A DNA stretch of 64,000 nt from Arthrobacter sp. PGP41 (GTDB lineage Bacteria > Actinomycetota > Actinomycetes > Actinomycetales > Micrococcaceae): assembly GCF_002953935.1 (NCBI RefSeq), contig NZ_CP026514.1, forward strand, positions 1,674,001-1,738,000, given 5' to 3'. The stretch's first letter is position 1. Every line of letters starts with the position of its first letter. The notes below the pieces were generated by a model. The model did no database searches. It was not told where the DNA came from and worked only from the letters and a program-made list of their open reading frames with translations. A program made the translations under genes and the position numbers. Below are positions 35,707 through 45,092 of the stretch, piece by piece.

Positions 35707-38700
35707 ATGCGGCCACGTTTCCCGCCCGGTCCATCCACCCGCTCCGCCATCTATGTCCTGGGACTGCTGGCCGCGCTCAAGGCGCTGTCTCTTGTGCTCA
35801 TGGGGCAGGCGGTGGCATCGGCCCTCGCCGGAATGGTGACGGGAGACCCGGGCTGGGCCGGAGAGGTCCCCCTGGGGCTGGCCGGCGCGGTCCTGCGCTC
35901 CCTGACGGTCTGGGGACAAGCCGTTGCATCCCGCCGGGCCGCCCTTGGCATCAAGGAGGAGCTCCGCGCCGGGCTCCTTGAACGGGCTCTGCGCAACGGC
36001 GTAAGGGAGACCGGACCGGCCGACGGCGGACTCGCCGTCCTGGCAACCCGCGGCCTGGACGCCCTGGACAGCTACTACACCCAGTTCCTCCCCGCCCTGG
36101 TGAACTGCGCCGCGATTCCGCTGCTGCTCGGGGCACGGGTCCTCTACGCCGACTGGGTCAGCGCAGTGGTGGTTGTCCTGACGGTGCCGCTCGTGCCGCT
36201 GTTCATGGTGCTGATCGGCCGGTACACCGAGGACAGCGTCCGCGAGGCGCAGGCCTCCCTCGCAAGGCTCTCCGCCCACATGCTGGAGCTCGCCAAAGGC
36301 CTGCCCGTCCTGGTGGGACTCGGCCGGGCCACGGCGCAGCGCAAGGCCCTGGAAGAGATCTCGGAGGAATACCGCGCACGCACCATGGGAACCCTGCGCA
36401 CGGCCTTCCTGTCGGCGCTCGCGCTGGAACTGATCGCAACCATCTCCGTCGCTGTGGTGGCGGTGTTCATCGGCGTCCGCCTGGTGCACGGCGACATGCC
36501 CCTCGAGGCAGGCCTGCTTGCCCTGATCCTGGCGCCGGACTGCTATCTTCCGCTGCGGGAACTGGGCACCGCCCACCACGCCAGCGACGATGGCCGGGTT
36601 GCCCTCGCCGCGGCCACCGCTGTCACGGATGCTCCCGAGCCACGCCCGCTTCCTGCAGCCAAGGCAGGAAGGCCCGGGGCGCCGGTCACTGTCACGGACC
36701 TTGCCGTGAGCTACGGCGGAAGGGCGGGGCCCGCCGTCGGCCCGCTCACGTTCTCGGCGCCCCAAGGCAGGATCACCGCCCTCGACGGCGCCAGCGGCGC
36801 AGGAAAGAGCACGGTCCTCGGCGTCCTGGCCGGGACCATTGGCGACGGCGCCGGCACCACGGTAACCGGCACGGTCCGGGGCCTTGACCGTACCGTCCTG
36901 GCCTGGGTGCCGCAGCACCCCGCGATGCTCGCGGACACCGTCCTTGACGAGGTGCTGCTCTACCTTTCCGGGGACATCCAGGGCGCCCGCGTCCAGGCAG
37001 GCGCGGAAGCCGCCGCACGCGCCTGCCTGGCCCGCGCTGCCGCCGGCCACCTGGCCCAACAGCACCCGGCGGAACTGAGCCCGGGCGAGCTGCGCAGGGT
37101 CGCCCTGGCCCGGGGGCTGGCAAGGATCGAGGCCGGCGCCACCGTCCTGTTGCTCGACGAGCCCACCGCACACCTGGACGACGCCTCGGCGATGGCTGTC
37201 GAGGAGGCCATCAGGAAGCTCCGGGGCCGGGTGACGGTGATCCTGGTGGCGCACAATGAACGCACCCGCAGCCTCGCGGACCATGTGGTGCCGGTGGCCG
37301 GACCTGGCGGGACAGCACCCCCCGCCGCGCACCCGACGGATGCATTCCGGGCAAAACCTGCTGCCGCGGCCGGCTCCGCCGTCGGCGAAGAGACCTACGC
37401 CCCGGCGGGCACGGCTGCCGGCGCCGCAACCCCCGCCGCCGCCGAACCAGCCGACAGCCGCGCCACCGCCCGACTACTCGCAGTGCTCCTTGCGCCGGTC
37501 CGCGGCAAGTTCGCGGCCGCCGCGGTGGTGGGCACGCTGGCGGCTGTGTTCGCCGTGGCATTGTCCGGCCTGTCGGGCTGGCTGATCATCCGGGCCAGCG
37601 AGCAGCCGCCCATCCTGTACCTGCTGACCGCGATCGTGGGGGTGCGGTTCTTTGGAATCGGGCGGGCCGTGCTCCGATACTGGGAACGGCTCCTCCTGCA
37701 TGATGCGGTGTTTTCCGCCCTCACCCGGCTCCGCGGACAGCTATGGGAGTCGCTGAGCCGCAGGGCGCTCGCACTCCGCCGCCTGCTCCAGGGCGGCAAC
37801 GTCCTGGGATCGGTGATTGACGACGTCGATACTGTCCGCGACCTCCTGCCCCGCGTTGTGCTGCCGCCTGCTACCGCCCTCGCCGTCTCCTTGCTGGCAC
37901 TGGCCACCACCGGCCTGCTGGTGCCGGCCGCGCTCCCGGCCGTCCTTGCCGCCGCCGCGGCCAGCCTGTTCCTGGCGCCCGCCGTCGCACTGTGGGCTGA
38001 CGGCAAATCTGCCGGCGCCGAACAGATGCTGAGGTCCGGAGTTCTGCGCCGCACTTCCGCAGCCCTCGATGCCAGGGCCGATCTGCACGCCAACAGCGTC
38101 GCCTTCCCGGTCCTTGCCGGACTGCGCGCGCAGGACCGAAGTGCCACCCGGGCGTCCCGGCGCTCAGCCTGGGCGGACGGACTGGGACACGCCATCACCA
38201 CCGCTTCGTGCTGTGCGGCGGCTTTCGCTGCCGCCTGGCTGGCGGCTCCCGCGGTGCTCGAGGGCCGCCTCGAGCCCGCCACTGCGGCGGTGGTGGTGCT
38301 GCTGCTCCTCGCTCTGGTGGAACCTTACGCAGCGATGACGACGGCGGTACGCCAGTTCCCGGCGCTTCGGACGGTCATGCGGCGCGTCGCCGCGTCGGGC
38401 GCGCTGGACGGCGCCGCCCCCGATTCCGGCGACGCCCCCGATTCCGACGGCGGCACTGCCGACGGCCTGCAGGAGGTGCCTCCCCGGCGCAACGGTGCTC
38501 CCGGCGTCGAACTCGAAAACCTTGCCGCGGCCTGGCCGGGCGGGGCGCCGGCGTTTACCGGGCTGGACGCGGTTGCGGAACCGGGGCGTTGGCTGGCAGT
38601 CACCGGGCCCTCCGGCTCCGGAAAGTCCACCCTGCTCTCGGTCCTGCTGGGCTTCCTTCCGGCCGCCGCGGGGACTGCCCGGGTGACCGGCCGGGCCGCG

Positions 38701-39237
38701 TGGTGCCCGCAGGAGGCCCACCTCTTTGACTCGACCATCCGCGGCAACCTGCTGCTGGGCAAGCCTTCCTCCGGGGATCGGGCTGCCGGCGGCGAGGAAG
38801 CCGGCGGCGACGCCGAACTTCGGGATGCGCTTGCTTCCGTTGGGTTGTCCAGCCTGGTGGAGCGGCTGCCGGCGGGCCTGGACACCCGGATCGGTCCCGG
38901 AGGGGCGTTCCTGAGCGGAGGGGAGCGCCAGCGCCTGGTCGTGGCCCGCACGCTAATGACGGGCGCGGAGGTGATCCTGCTGGATGAGCCGACGGCCCAC
39001 CTGGATGCGGAATCGGCACAGGCCATGCTGGCGGACCTCCGCGCGGGGCTGCGGAACCGCACTGTGGTGCTGGTAACCCACAACCCGGCTGACATCGCCC
39101 CCGGAGACGCCCGCCTGGTGCTTGGCCCCGGCTCGGGGAACACAGGACGTGCGCCGGCGCCTGCTGCTGCCCCGACCTATGCCTCGACTGCGTATGCGCT
39201 TACCGCGGCAGAGGGGGATCAGCCGTCCACGTCGTGA
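35707..39237 (+). CDS. cydDC: Fused CydD-CydC thiol reductant ABC exporter
   Basis: 1176 residues combining CydD and CydC. Domains in order: first six-helix membrane domain (about 1-300); first ATPase with Walker A GASGAGKST (from 361), signature LSPGELRR and Walker B VLLLDEPT; a Pro/Ala-rich linker (about 540-585); second membrane domain (to about 880); second ATPase with Walker A GPSGSGKST (from 967), signature LSGGERQR and Walker B VILLDEPT. The first signature departs from LSGGQ, the second is normal, so the two ATP sites may not be equal. CydDC exports cysteine and glutathione-type thiols in E. coli and is needed to assemble bd oxidase. One nt separates it from cydB. Confidence 0.95.
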   Translation: MRPRFPPGPSTRSAIYVLGLLAALKALSLVLMGQAVASALAGMVTGDPGWAGEVPLGLAGAVLRSLTVWGQAVASRRAALGIKEELRAGLLERALRNGVRETGPADGGLAVLATRGLDALDSYYTQFLPALVNCAAIPLLLGARVLYADWVSAVVVVLTVPLVPLFMVLIGRYTEDSVREAQASLARLSAHMLELAKGLPVLVGLGRATAQRKALEEISEEYRARTMGTLRTAFLSALALELIATISVAVVAVFIGVRLVHGDMPLEAGLLALILAPDCYLPLRELGTAHHASDDGRVALAAATAVTDAPEPRPLPAAKAGRPGAPVTVTDLAVSYGGRAGPAVGPLTFSAPQGRITALDGASGAGKSTVLGVLAGTIGDGAGTTVTGTVRGLDRTVLAWVPQHPAMLADTVLDEVLLYLSGDIQGARVQAGAEAAARACLARAAAGHLAQQHPAELSPGELRRVALARGLARIEAGATVLLLDEPTAHLDDASAMAVEEAIRKLRGRVTVILVAHNERTRSLADHVVPVAGPGGTAPPAAHPTDAFRAKPAAAAGSAVGEETYAPAGTAAGAATPAAAEPADSRATARLLAVLLAPVRGKFAAAAVVGTLAAVFAVALSGLSGWLIIRASEQPPILYLLTAIVGVRFFGIGRAVLRYWERLLLHDAVFSALTRLRGQLWESLSRRALALRRLLQGGNVLGSVIDDVDTVRDLLPRVVLPPATALAVSLLALATTGLLVPAALPAVLAAAAASLFLAPAVALWADGKSAGAEQMLRSGVLRRTSAALDARADLHANSVAFPVLAGLRAQDRSATRASRRSAWADGLGHAITTASCCAAAFAAAWLAAPAVLEGRLEPATAAVVVLLLLALVEPYAAMTTAVRQFPALRTVMRRVAASGALDGAAPDSGDAPDSDGGTADGLQEVPPRRNGAPGVELENLAAAWPGGAPAFTGLDAVAEPGRWLAVTGPSGSGKSTLLSVLLGFLPAAAGTARVTGRAAWCPQEAHLFDSTIRGNLLLGKPSSGDRAAGGEEAGGDAELRDALASVGLSSLVERLPAGLDTRIGPGGAFLSGGERQRLVVARTLMTGAEVILLDEPTAHLDAESAQAMLADLRAGLRNRTVVLVTHNPADIAPGDARLVLGPGSGNTGRAPAPAAAPTYASTAYALTAAEGDQPSTS

Positions 39238-39737
39238 AGGTGATGGACGACGTCGTGCAGGAAGTACTGGGCCAGCGTCAGGACAGTGAATTCAGAACCG
39301 TTGCTGCGCAGCCCTTTCCGACCCCACTCCGCTTCGCGGACACCGGCAAACGACTCCGCCACCTGCTTGCCCTCTGCGGCCAGCTCAGCGCTCACCACCG
39401 CGGGATCGGCGTTGGCGTAGTCCTTGTCCAGCGCTGTCCGGTCCTGGTCCCAGTTCTCGAACCGGGCGTCGTCCGAATCCAGCATGAGGTTCAGCCGCTG
39501 GTCAAAGAGGCTGAAGACGTCCCGGACGTGGCAGGCGTACTCCAGCGCCGACCAGGTGTGCTCATTCGGTCGCTCGGCAGCGTCCGGCCTGCGCAGGACA
39601 GCACGCCAGCGGGGAAGCATGTTTTCGATAGTCCCGGGGACCGTCGACGGCGTCACCGTGGAAGCGTCGAAAGAGCATTCCGGGCATGGACGGGTCAGGA
39701 CCCAGGTCCAGTCCTTCTCATCAGGAACGATAGGCAT
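39219..39737 (-). CDS. DinB family (DUF664-type) protein
   Basis: 172 residues. DinB-like four-helix metal-binding proteins carry three histidines; here candidates are His59 or 70 (NEHTWSALEYACHVRDVFSLF) and the C-terminal HDVVHHLHDVDG. The Cys pair CPECSF at residues 18-23 is unusual for a plain DinB and may be an added metal site. Members include thiol S-transferases and stress proteins; the substrate is unknown. TAGACT lies exactly 6 nt before the ATG, suggesting a leaderless message. Its last 19 nt overlap the end of cydDC on the opposite strand. Confidence 0.85.
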   Translation of the reverse strand: MPIVPDEKDWTWVLTRPCPECSFDASTVTPSTVPGTIENMLPRWRAVLRRPDAAERPNEHTWSALEYACHVRDVFSLFDQRLNLMLDSDDARFENWDQDRTALDKDYANADPAVVSAELAAEGKQVAESFAGVREAEWGRKGLRSNGSEFTVLTLAQYFLHDVVHHLHDVDG

Positions 39738-39743
39738 GGAAGC

Positions 39744-39749
39744 AGTCTA
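39744..39749 (-). promoter_or_regulatory. Probable -10 element (TAGACT) for the DinB gene
   Basis: On the minus strand TAGACT is 6 nt before the ATG at 39737. There is no Shine-Dalgarno sequence. Confidence 0.5.
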
Positions 39750-39756
39750 AGCGGGA

Positions 39757-42276
39757 TCAGGCAGTCCCGGCGGGATCAGGCCAGGCCATGGCGGGACCCA
39801 CCACATCCACCGGCTGGGAGAGCGGGACGCCGGATCCGTCACGCCGGCCATGCTCCTGCGGCAGGGACCTGGCGACCCCGGCTGCCGAGGCCGCCTTGGC
39901 GGGGCCGTGGCCTGCCCAAGCGAGCAGCAGCGTGTCCTCGCCCTTCAGGAAGCGGTGGGCCCGCACACCGGCCGTTGCACGTCCCTTCACGGGGTACTCG
40001 GAGAATGCCGTCACCTTGGCCGTGCCGGGGGCGGTGCCGGGAAGGGCGCCGGTGGTCCCCGCGATGGTCACCACCACGGCGGCCTCGTCCTTCGGCTGGA
40101 TGGCGCCGAAATACAGCACCCGGTCCCCGGGCGCCAGCTTGATGCCCGCCATGCCGCCCGCCGTACGGCCCTGCGGCCGCACGGTTGCGGCACCAAACTT
40201 CAGCAGCTGGGCCTGGCTGGTCAGGAACACCAGCTCGGCATCATCAGCTCCCGCCGGCACCACGTTGACCACAAAGTCCTTGTCCTTCAGGGAAATGACG
40301 TCCCAGTCTTCCCGGTTCAGCGGATAGTCCGGCTGCACGCGCTTCACCACTCCCTGGGCAGTTCCGATGGCCAGCACTTCGTCCAGCGGGACGAACGCCA
40401 CCAGGGTTTCCCCCTTCACCAGGGTCAGGAAGTCCTTGGCCGGCACCCCGCCGGCGAGGTTCGGCAGGCCCGAGACCGGGGGCAGGACCGGCATGTCCAT
40501 CACCTGGAGGCGCAGCATACGGCCCTGCGAGGTAACCGCGGCGATCTCGCCCCGCGCCGAGGTCTTGACCACGGACGTGTACACATCGTGCTTGGCCCGC
40601 GGACCGGCCTCCGCCAGCGGCTCCTGGTTGCTGGTGCGGGCCACCTGCCCGGACGCGGTCAGGATTGCCCAGCAGGGGTCGTCCGCAATTTCCAGGGCCA
40701 GCGGCGCGGCCTTGCCCTTCTTTCCCGCGGCCAGGGCGAGGTCGGCGGCAACTGTTGGGGCCACGGCCTCTGATTCCAGCAGGACCGTCCGCCGCGGCGT
40801 GCCGTGCTGCTCGGCGATGGCGCCCAGTTCGTCGGACACCAGGGTGCGCAGCCGCTCCTCTGAGCTCAGGATGGCCTCCAGCTCCGCTATCTCGCGGCGG
40901 AGCTCATCCTGTTCCTTCTCGAGCTCAATCCGGGAGTACTTGGTCAGCTGGCGCAGCCGGAGCTCCAGGATATAGTTCGCCTGGATTTCCGTGAGGTCGT
41001 AGATGGACATCAGCCGGGCCCGGGCGGCGGCGGCCTCATCCGAGGACCGGATGATCTGGATGACTTCGTCGATGTCCACGATGGCGATGAGGAGGCCCTC
41101 CACCAGGTGGAGGCGGTCCTTCTTCTTCCCCAGCCGGAACACGGTCCGGCGGCGCACCACGTCGATCCGGTGGTTCACGTAGACGGTGAGCAGCTGCACC
41201 AGGCCCAGGGTCTGCGGCTGGCCGTCCACCAGGGTGACGTTGTTGATGCCGAAGGAGTCTTCCATCGGCGAGTAGCGGTAGAGCTGCTGCAGGACGGCGT
41301 TGGGGTTGAAGCCGTTCTTGAGCTCGATGACCAGCCGCAGGCCGTGCTTCCGGTCGGTCAGGTCGACGATGTCGCTGATGCCCGTCAGCTTCTTGGCATT
41401 AACGGCGTCCTTGATCTTCTCGATGACCTTCTCCGGGCCCACCATGTAGGGGAGCTCGGTGACCACCAGGCCGGTCCGGCGCGCGGAAAGCTGCTCGATT
41501 TCCACCTTGGCCCGGGTCTTGAAGGACCCGCGCCCGGTGGCGTAGGCGTCGCGGATGCCGTCCAGGCCCACAATCCGCCCGCCGCTGGGCAGGTCCGGGC
41601 CGGGTACGAAGCGCATGAGGTCATCAAGCGTCGCGTCCGGGTTGGCGATCAGGTGCCGCGCGGCGGAGATGACCTCCACGAGGTTGTGCGGGGCCATGTT
41701 GGTGGCCATGCCGACGGCGATGCCGGTGGCGCCGTTGACCAGCAGGTTGGGGAACGCTGCCGGCAGGACGTCCGGCTGGGTCAGCTGGTTGTCGTAGTTG
41801 GGGACAAAGTCCACCACTTCTTCATCGAGATGGTCTGTCAGCGTGAGGGCGGCGGCGGCCAGCCGTGCTTCCGTATACCGCGGAGCCGCAGGGCCGTCGT
41901 CGAGCGAGCCGAAGTTACCGTGCCCGTCAATGAGCGGCAGCCGCAGCGAGAAGTCCTGCGCCATGCGCACCATGGCGTCGTAGATGGCGGTATCGCCGTG
42001 CGGGTGCAGCTTGCCCATGACCTCGCCCACCACGCGGGCGCTCTTCACGTGGCCGCGGTCCGGACGCAGGCCCATGTCGCTCATCATGTAGAGGATGCGG
42101 CGCTGCACCGGCTTGAGCCCGTCGCGGGCGTCGGGAAGGGCCCGCGAGTAAATCACCGAATACGCGTACTCCAGGAAGGACCCCTCCATTTCGGAGGTGA
42201 CATCGATGTCCACGATGTTCTCCGTGTAGGGGGTGCTGTCTTCCACGGTGGGGGCTGGGCTTTGGCGGCGGGCCAT
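39757..42276 (-). CDS. parC: Type II topoisomerase subunit A (DNA gyrase/topoisomerase IV)
   Basis: 839 residues from the ATG at 42276 (MARRQSPAP), with AGAAGGA upstream; an upstream codon at 42309 is less likely. The breakage-reunion domain shows [27 protein letters not shown], the quinolone-region [17 protein letters not shown] and the active tyrosine Tyr134 in RYTEARL. The C-terminal region carries beta-pinwheel blades ([18 protein letters not shown]). The usual GyrA Ser at the quinolone position is Thr (Thr96). With the B subunit at 29218-31326 it probably makes the second topoisomerase (IV-like) that decatenates chromosomes; the ParC label is inferred from that pairing. Confidence 0.88.
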   Translation of the reverse strand: MARRQSPAPTVEDSTPYTENIVDIDVTSEMEGSFLEYAYSVIYSRALPDARDGLKPVQRRILYMMSDMGLRPDRGHVKSARVVGEVMGKLHPHGDTAIYDAMVRMAQDFSLRLPLIDGHGNFGSLDDGPAAPRYTEARLAAAALTLTDHLDEEVVDFVPNYDNQLTQPDVLPAAFPNLLVNGATGIAVGMATNMAPHNLVEVISAARHLIANPDATLDDLMRFVPGPDLPSGGRIVGLDGIRDAYATGRGSFKTRAKVEIEQLSARRTGLVVTELPYMVGPEKVIEKIKDAVNAKKLTGISDIVDLTDRKHGLRLVIELKNGFNPNAVLQQLYRYSPMEDSFGINNVTLVDGQPQTLGLVQLLTVYVNHRIDVVRRRTVFRLGKKKDRLHLVEGLLIAIVDIDEVIQIIRSSDEAAAARARLMSIYDLTEIQANYILELRLRQLTKYSRIELEKEQDELRREIAELEAILSSEERLRTLVSDELGAIAEQHGTPRRTVLLESEAVAPTVAADLALAAGKKGKAAPLALEIADDPCWAILTASGQVARTSNQEPLAEAGPRAKHDVYTSVVKTSARGEIAAVTSQGRMLRLQVMDMPVLPPVSGLPNLAGGVPAKDFLTLVKGETLVAFVPLDEVLAIGTAQGVVKRVQPDYPLNREDWDVISLKDKDFVVNVVPAGADDAELVFLTSQAQLLKFGAATVRPQGRTAGGMAGIKLAPGDRVLYFGAIQPKDEAAVVVTIAGTTGALPGTAPGTAKVTAFSEYPVKGRATAGVRAHRFLKGEDTLLLAWAGHGPAKAASAAGVARSLPQEHGRRDGSGVPLSQPVDVVGPAMAWPDPAGTA

Positions 42277-42353
42277 GGGGTTGGTAAATCCTTCTGGTGT
42301 GCTGTGCAATCGGTTTATTGTGCGCGAGCGGCGGTGCTGCGGGAGATTTTGGC

Positions 42354-42366
42354 TAGGCTAAGCCTA
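42354..42366. promoter_or_regulatory. Palindrome and -10 element at the GNAT-ACS start
   Basis: TAGGCT-A-AGCCTA is a perfect palindrome that includes a -10-like TAGGCT 6 nt before the ATG at 42366. Extended to 42348-42366 it matches 14 of 19 positions of the DtxR/IdeR box as I remember it (TTAGGTTAGGCTAACCTAA). It could be an iron-regulator site or a simple -10. Confidence 0.4.
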
Positions 42367-45050
42367 TGGTGGATCAGCCCGTGGACGGCGAATATCCGGA
42401 ACATTGGGAAGCCGATGTCGTCCTGCGGGACGGCGGAACCGCGCATCTGCGGCCAATCCATCCCTCGGATGCGGACGCTGTCCAGGCATTCCACATGGGA
42501 CAGTCGCAGAATTCAATCTACATGCGCTTCTTCGCGTTCAAGGCCAAACTCTCCAGCAAGGAGCTCAAGCGGTTCACCGAGGTGGATTACCGGGACCGGG
42601 TGGCGTTCGTCATCACCATCGGCGGCGAAATCGTCGGCATCGGCCGGTATGACCGGCTCGACGACCCCGCCGAGGCGGAAGTGGCGTTCAACATCGCGGA
42701 CGCCCACCAGGGAAGGGGCATTGGCTCCATCCTGCTGGAACACCTTGCCGCCGCCGCCCACGAAAACGGCATCCGCCGCTTCAGCGCCGAAGTGCTGCCG
42801 GAAAACCGCAAGATGCTGATGGTCTTTTCCGATGCCGGGTATGACGTCAAACGGCATTTTGACGACGGCGTCGTCAGCCTGGAGTTCAACATCGACCCCA
42901 CGGAAAAGTCCCGGGCTGTGATGGAATCCCGCGAACACCGCGCAGAGGCGAGGAGCGTCCGCGACCTGCTGACGCCGTCGTCCGTTGCCGTCATCGGCGC
43001 GAGCCGAAAATGGGGGACCGTGGGGTACCAGCTGCTGGAGCACATCATTGAGGGCGGCTTCCGCGGCAGCGTGTATGCCATCAACCCCGAGGCGCTGGAA
43101 CTGGCTGGCATGATGTCCTTCGGCAGGCTCTCCGAGGTCCCCGAGCCCGTCCAGCTTGCGGTGGTGGCCGTCCCCTACGAGGAAGTCGCCGCCGTCGTGG
43201 CCGACTGCGCCGCAGCCGGAGTGAAGGGCCTGGTGGTTGCATCGGCGGGCTTCGCGGACGACGGCGAACGCGGCCTCGCGAGGCAGCGGGACCTGGTACG
43301 CCAGGCCCGGGCCAACGGCATGCGGGTGATAGGACCGGCGTCCCTGGGAATTGTGAACACCCACCCCGACGTGTCGCTCAACGCTTCCATGGCACCCGTG
43401 ATGCCGCTGCGGGGCAGCCTGGGGCTGTTCTCCCAGTCGGCCGCCATCGGCGTCTCGCTCTACGCCGCCTCCAGCAGGCGGCGGCTGGGCCTGTCCACTT
43501 TCCTCTCCGCCGGCAACCGCGCCGATGTTTCCGGCAACGACATGATGCAGTACTGGGAGGACGACGCCGACACCTCGGCAGTCGGCCTGTACCTGGAATC
43601 CATCGGCAACCCGCGCAAGTTCTCCCGGCTGGCCCGCCGGCTGGCCCGCATCAAGCCGGTGATCGTGGCCAAGTCCGACGCCATGGGGCTTCGGCTGCCG
43701 CCCGGGCACGCCGTCCGCACCACCCAGGCGCCGGCAGGAGCCCTCGACGCCATGCTGCGCCAGTCCGGCGTCATCCGGGTGGAAACCATAGAGCAACTGG
43801 TGGACGTTGCGCAGGTGGTCTCCGGCCAGCCGCTTCCGGCCGGGCCCGGGCTGGCCATCTTCAGCAACTCCCAGGCGCTGGGCAAAGTGGTGGCAGACAG
43901 TGCCTCCTCGCACGGCCTGGGCGTTGGCCAGGTGGTGGCCGGGGTGGACCTCGACGCCGGCCAGTCGGTTGCCCTTCCCGCCCTGCGCTCGGCCCTGCTC
44001 GCCGCGCTGGAGTCGGACGCCGTCCACGCAGCCGTCGCTGCCCTGCTTCCGGCCCGCGGGCTCACCGTGGACAGCATCGCCGAGGTCCTGGCCGAATGCT
44101 CCGTGAAGTCCGGAAAACCCGTGGTGGCCGCATTCACCGGGATCCTGGATCCGTCTGTCTACGTTGAGGGGATGGTGGGGCCCGGGGAGCGTGCCGTGCC
44201 CTGCTTTTCCAACCCCGGCGCAGCGGTGGCCGCGCTCGCGGCCGTGGTGCGGTATGCCGAGTGGGTCTCGCGCGACCACGGACATTTCGTTGAACCGGAA
44301 GGCTGCGATCCGCAGGCCGCCCGGGCCGAACTCGAGGCCCACCTCCGCGACGTGAAAGGTGAGCAGCTCAAGCAGCTGGACCCGGCAGCCACGCGTTCCC
44401 TCCTGGGCCACTACGGCATCACCGTGCTGCCCTCTGCCGGCTTTGACACCCCTGACGAGGCGGTGGAGGCTGCGGAGGCCCTCGGCTGGCCGGTAGCGCT
44501 GAAAACCACCGACCCCTCGCTGCGCCACCGGCTGGACCTCGGGGGAGTGCGGCTGGACATCCAGGACGCCGAGTCCCTGCGCCTGAACGTGCTCCAGATG
44601 CGCCGCACCCTGTCCCGCTACGGCGATCCTGCCCTGGAGGTGCAGACCATGGCGCCCGTTGGCCAGGCCTGCACCTTCCGGGCCATCGAAGACCCCCTCC
44701 TGGGACCGGTCATCTCCTTCGGACTGGCGGGCGACGCCGTCAATCTGCTGGATGACTGGGCCCACCGGGTGCCGCCCTTGTCCGCGGCGGACGTGCACGA
44801 CTTCATCCGCGGACCGCGCGCGGCACGGAAGCTGTTCGGCTACCAGGGCCTGCCCGCCGTGGACGTTGCCGCACTCGAGGACCTTGCCGGCAGGCTCGCG
44901 TGGCTGAAGGACAGCCACCCGGAGATCGCGCTGCTGGAATTCAATCCTGTGCTTTGCGGGGCCTCCGGTGCGGTCATCCTGGCCGCGGACGTGCGGATCG
45001 GCAACGCGGCCCAGCGCACCGACAGCGCCCGCCGCGCCATGCTCGGCTGA
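42366..45050 (+). CDS. GNAT-acyl-CoA synthetase fusion, PatA-type protein lysine acetyltransferase
   Basis: 894 residues. The N-terminal GNAT domain (about 20-165) has HQGRGIGSILLEHL as acetyl-CoA motif A. A CoA-binding Rossmann domain (PSSVAVIGASRKWGTVGYQLL, about 200-330), succinyl-CoA-ligase-like domains and a C-terminal ATP-grasp region (about 660-890) follow. This is the NDP-forming acyl-CoA synthetase fold. In enteric Pat the GNAT is at the C-terminus. Here it is N-terminal, as reported for Streptomyces PatA, which acetylates and inactivates acyl-CoA synthetases. The ACS-like part is often catalytically dead. A DUF5998 gene follows 42 nt downstream. The start is leaderless by the TAGGCT spacing. 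Confidence 0.9.
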   Translation: MVDQPVDGEYPEHWEADVVLRDGGTAHLRPIHPSDADAVQAFHMGQSQNSIYMRFFAFKAKLSSKELKRFTEVDYRDRVAFVITIGGEIVGIGRYDRLDDPAEAEVAFNIADAHQGRGIGSILLEHLAAAAHENGIRRFSAEVLPENRKMLMVFSDAGYDVKRHFDDGVVSLEFNIDPTEKSRAVMESREHRAEARSVRDLLTPSSVAVIGASRKWGTVGYQLLEHIIEGGFRGSVYAINPEALELAGMMSFGRLSEVPEPVQLAVVAVPYEEVAAVVADCAAAGVKGLVVASAGFADDGERGLARQRDLVRQARANGMRVIGPASLGIVNTHPDVSLNASMAPVMPLRGSLGLFSQSAAIGVSLYAASSRRRLGLSTFLSAGNRADVSGNDMMQYWEDDADTSAVGLYLESIGNPRKFSRLARRLARIKPVIVAKSDAMGLRLPPGHAVRTTQAPAGALDAMLRQSGVIRVETIEQLVDVAQVVSGQPLPAGPGLAIFSNSQALGKVVADSASSHGLGVGQVVAGVDLDAGQSVALPALRSALLAALESDAVHAAVAALLPARGLTVDSIAEVLAECSVKSGKPVVAAFTGILDPSVYVEGMVGPGERAVPCFSNPGAAVAALAAVVRYAEWVSRDHGHFVEPEGCDPQAARAELEAHLRDVKGEQLKQLDPAATRSLLGHYGITVLPSAGFDTPDEAVEAAEALGWPVALKTTDPSLRHRLDLGGVRLDIQDAESLRLNVLQMRRTLSRYGDPALEVQTMAPVGQACTFRAIEDPLLGPVISFGLAGDAVNLLDDWAHRVPPLSAADVHDFIRGPRAARKLFGYQGLPAVDVAALEDLAGRLAWLKDSHPEIALLEFNPVLCGASGAVILAADVRIGNAAQRTDSARRAMLG

Positions 45051-45092
45051 CGCGGTTAGCAATGTGACCTGCCCATCTGTGAAAATGGGGGA

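Noticed and set aside
42513..45062. Long open frame of 849 codons on the minus strand
   Set aside because: It is antisense to the GNAT-ACS gene with no ribosome-binding site or recognisable domain.
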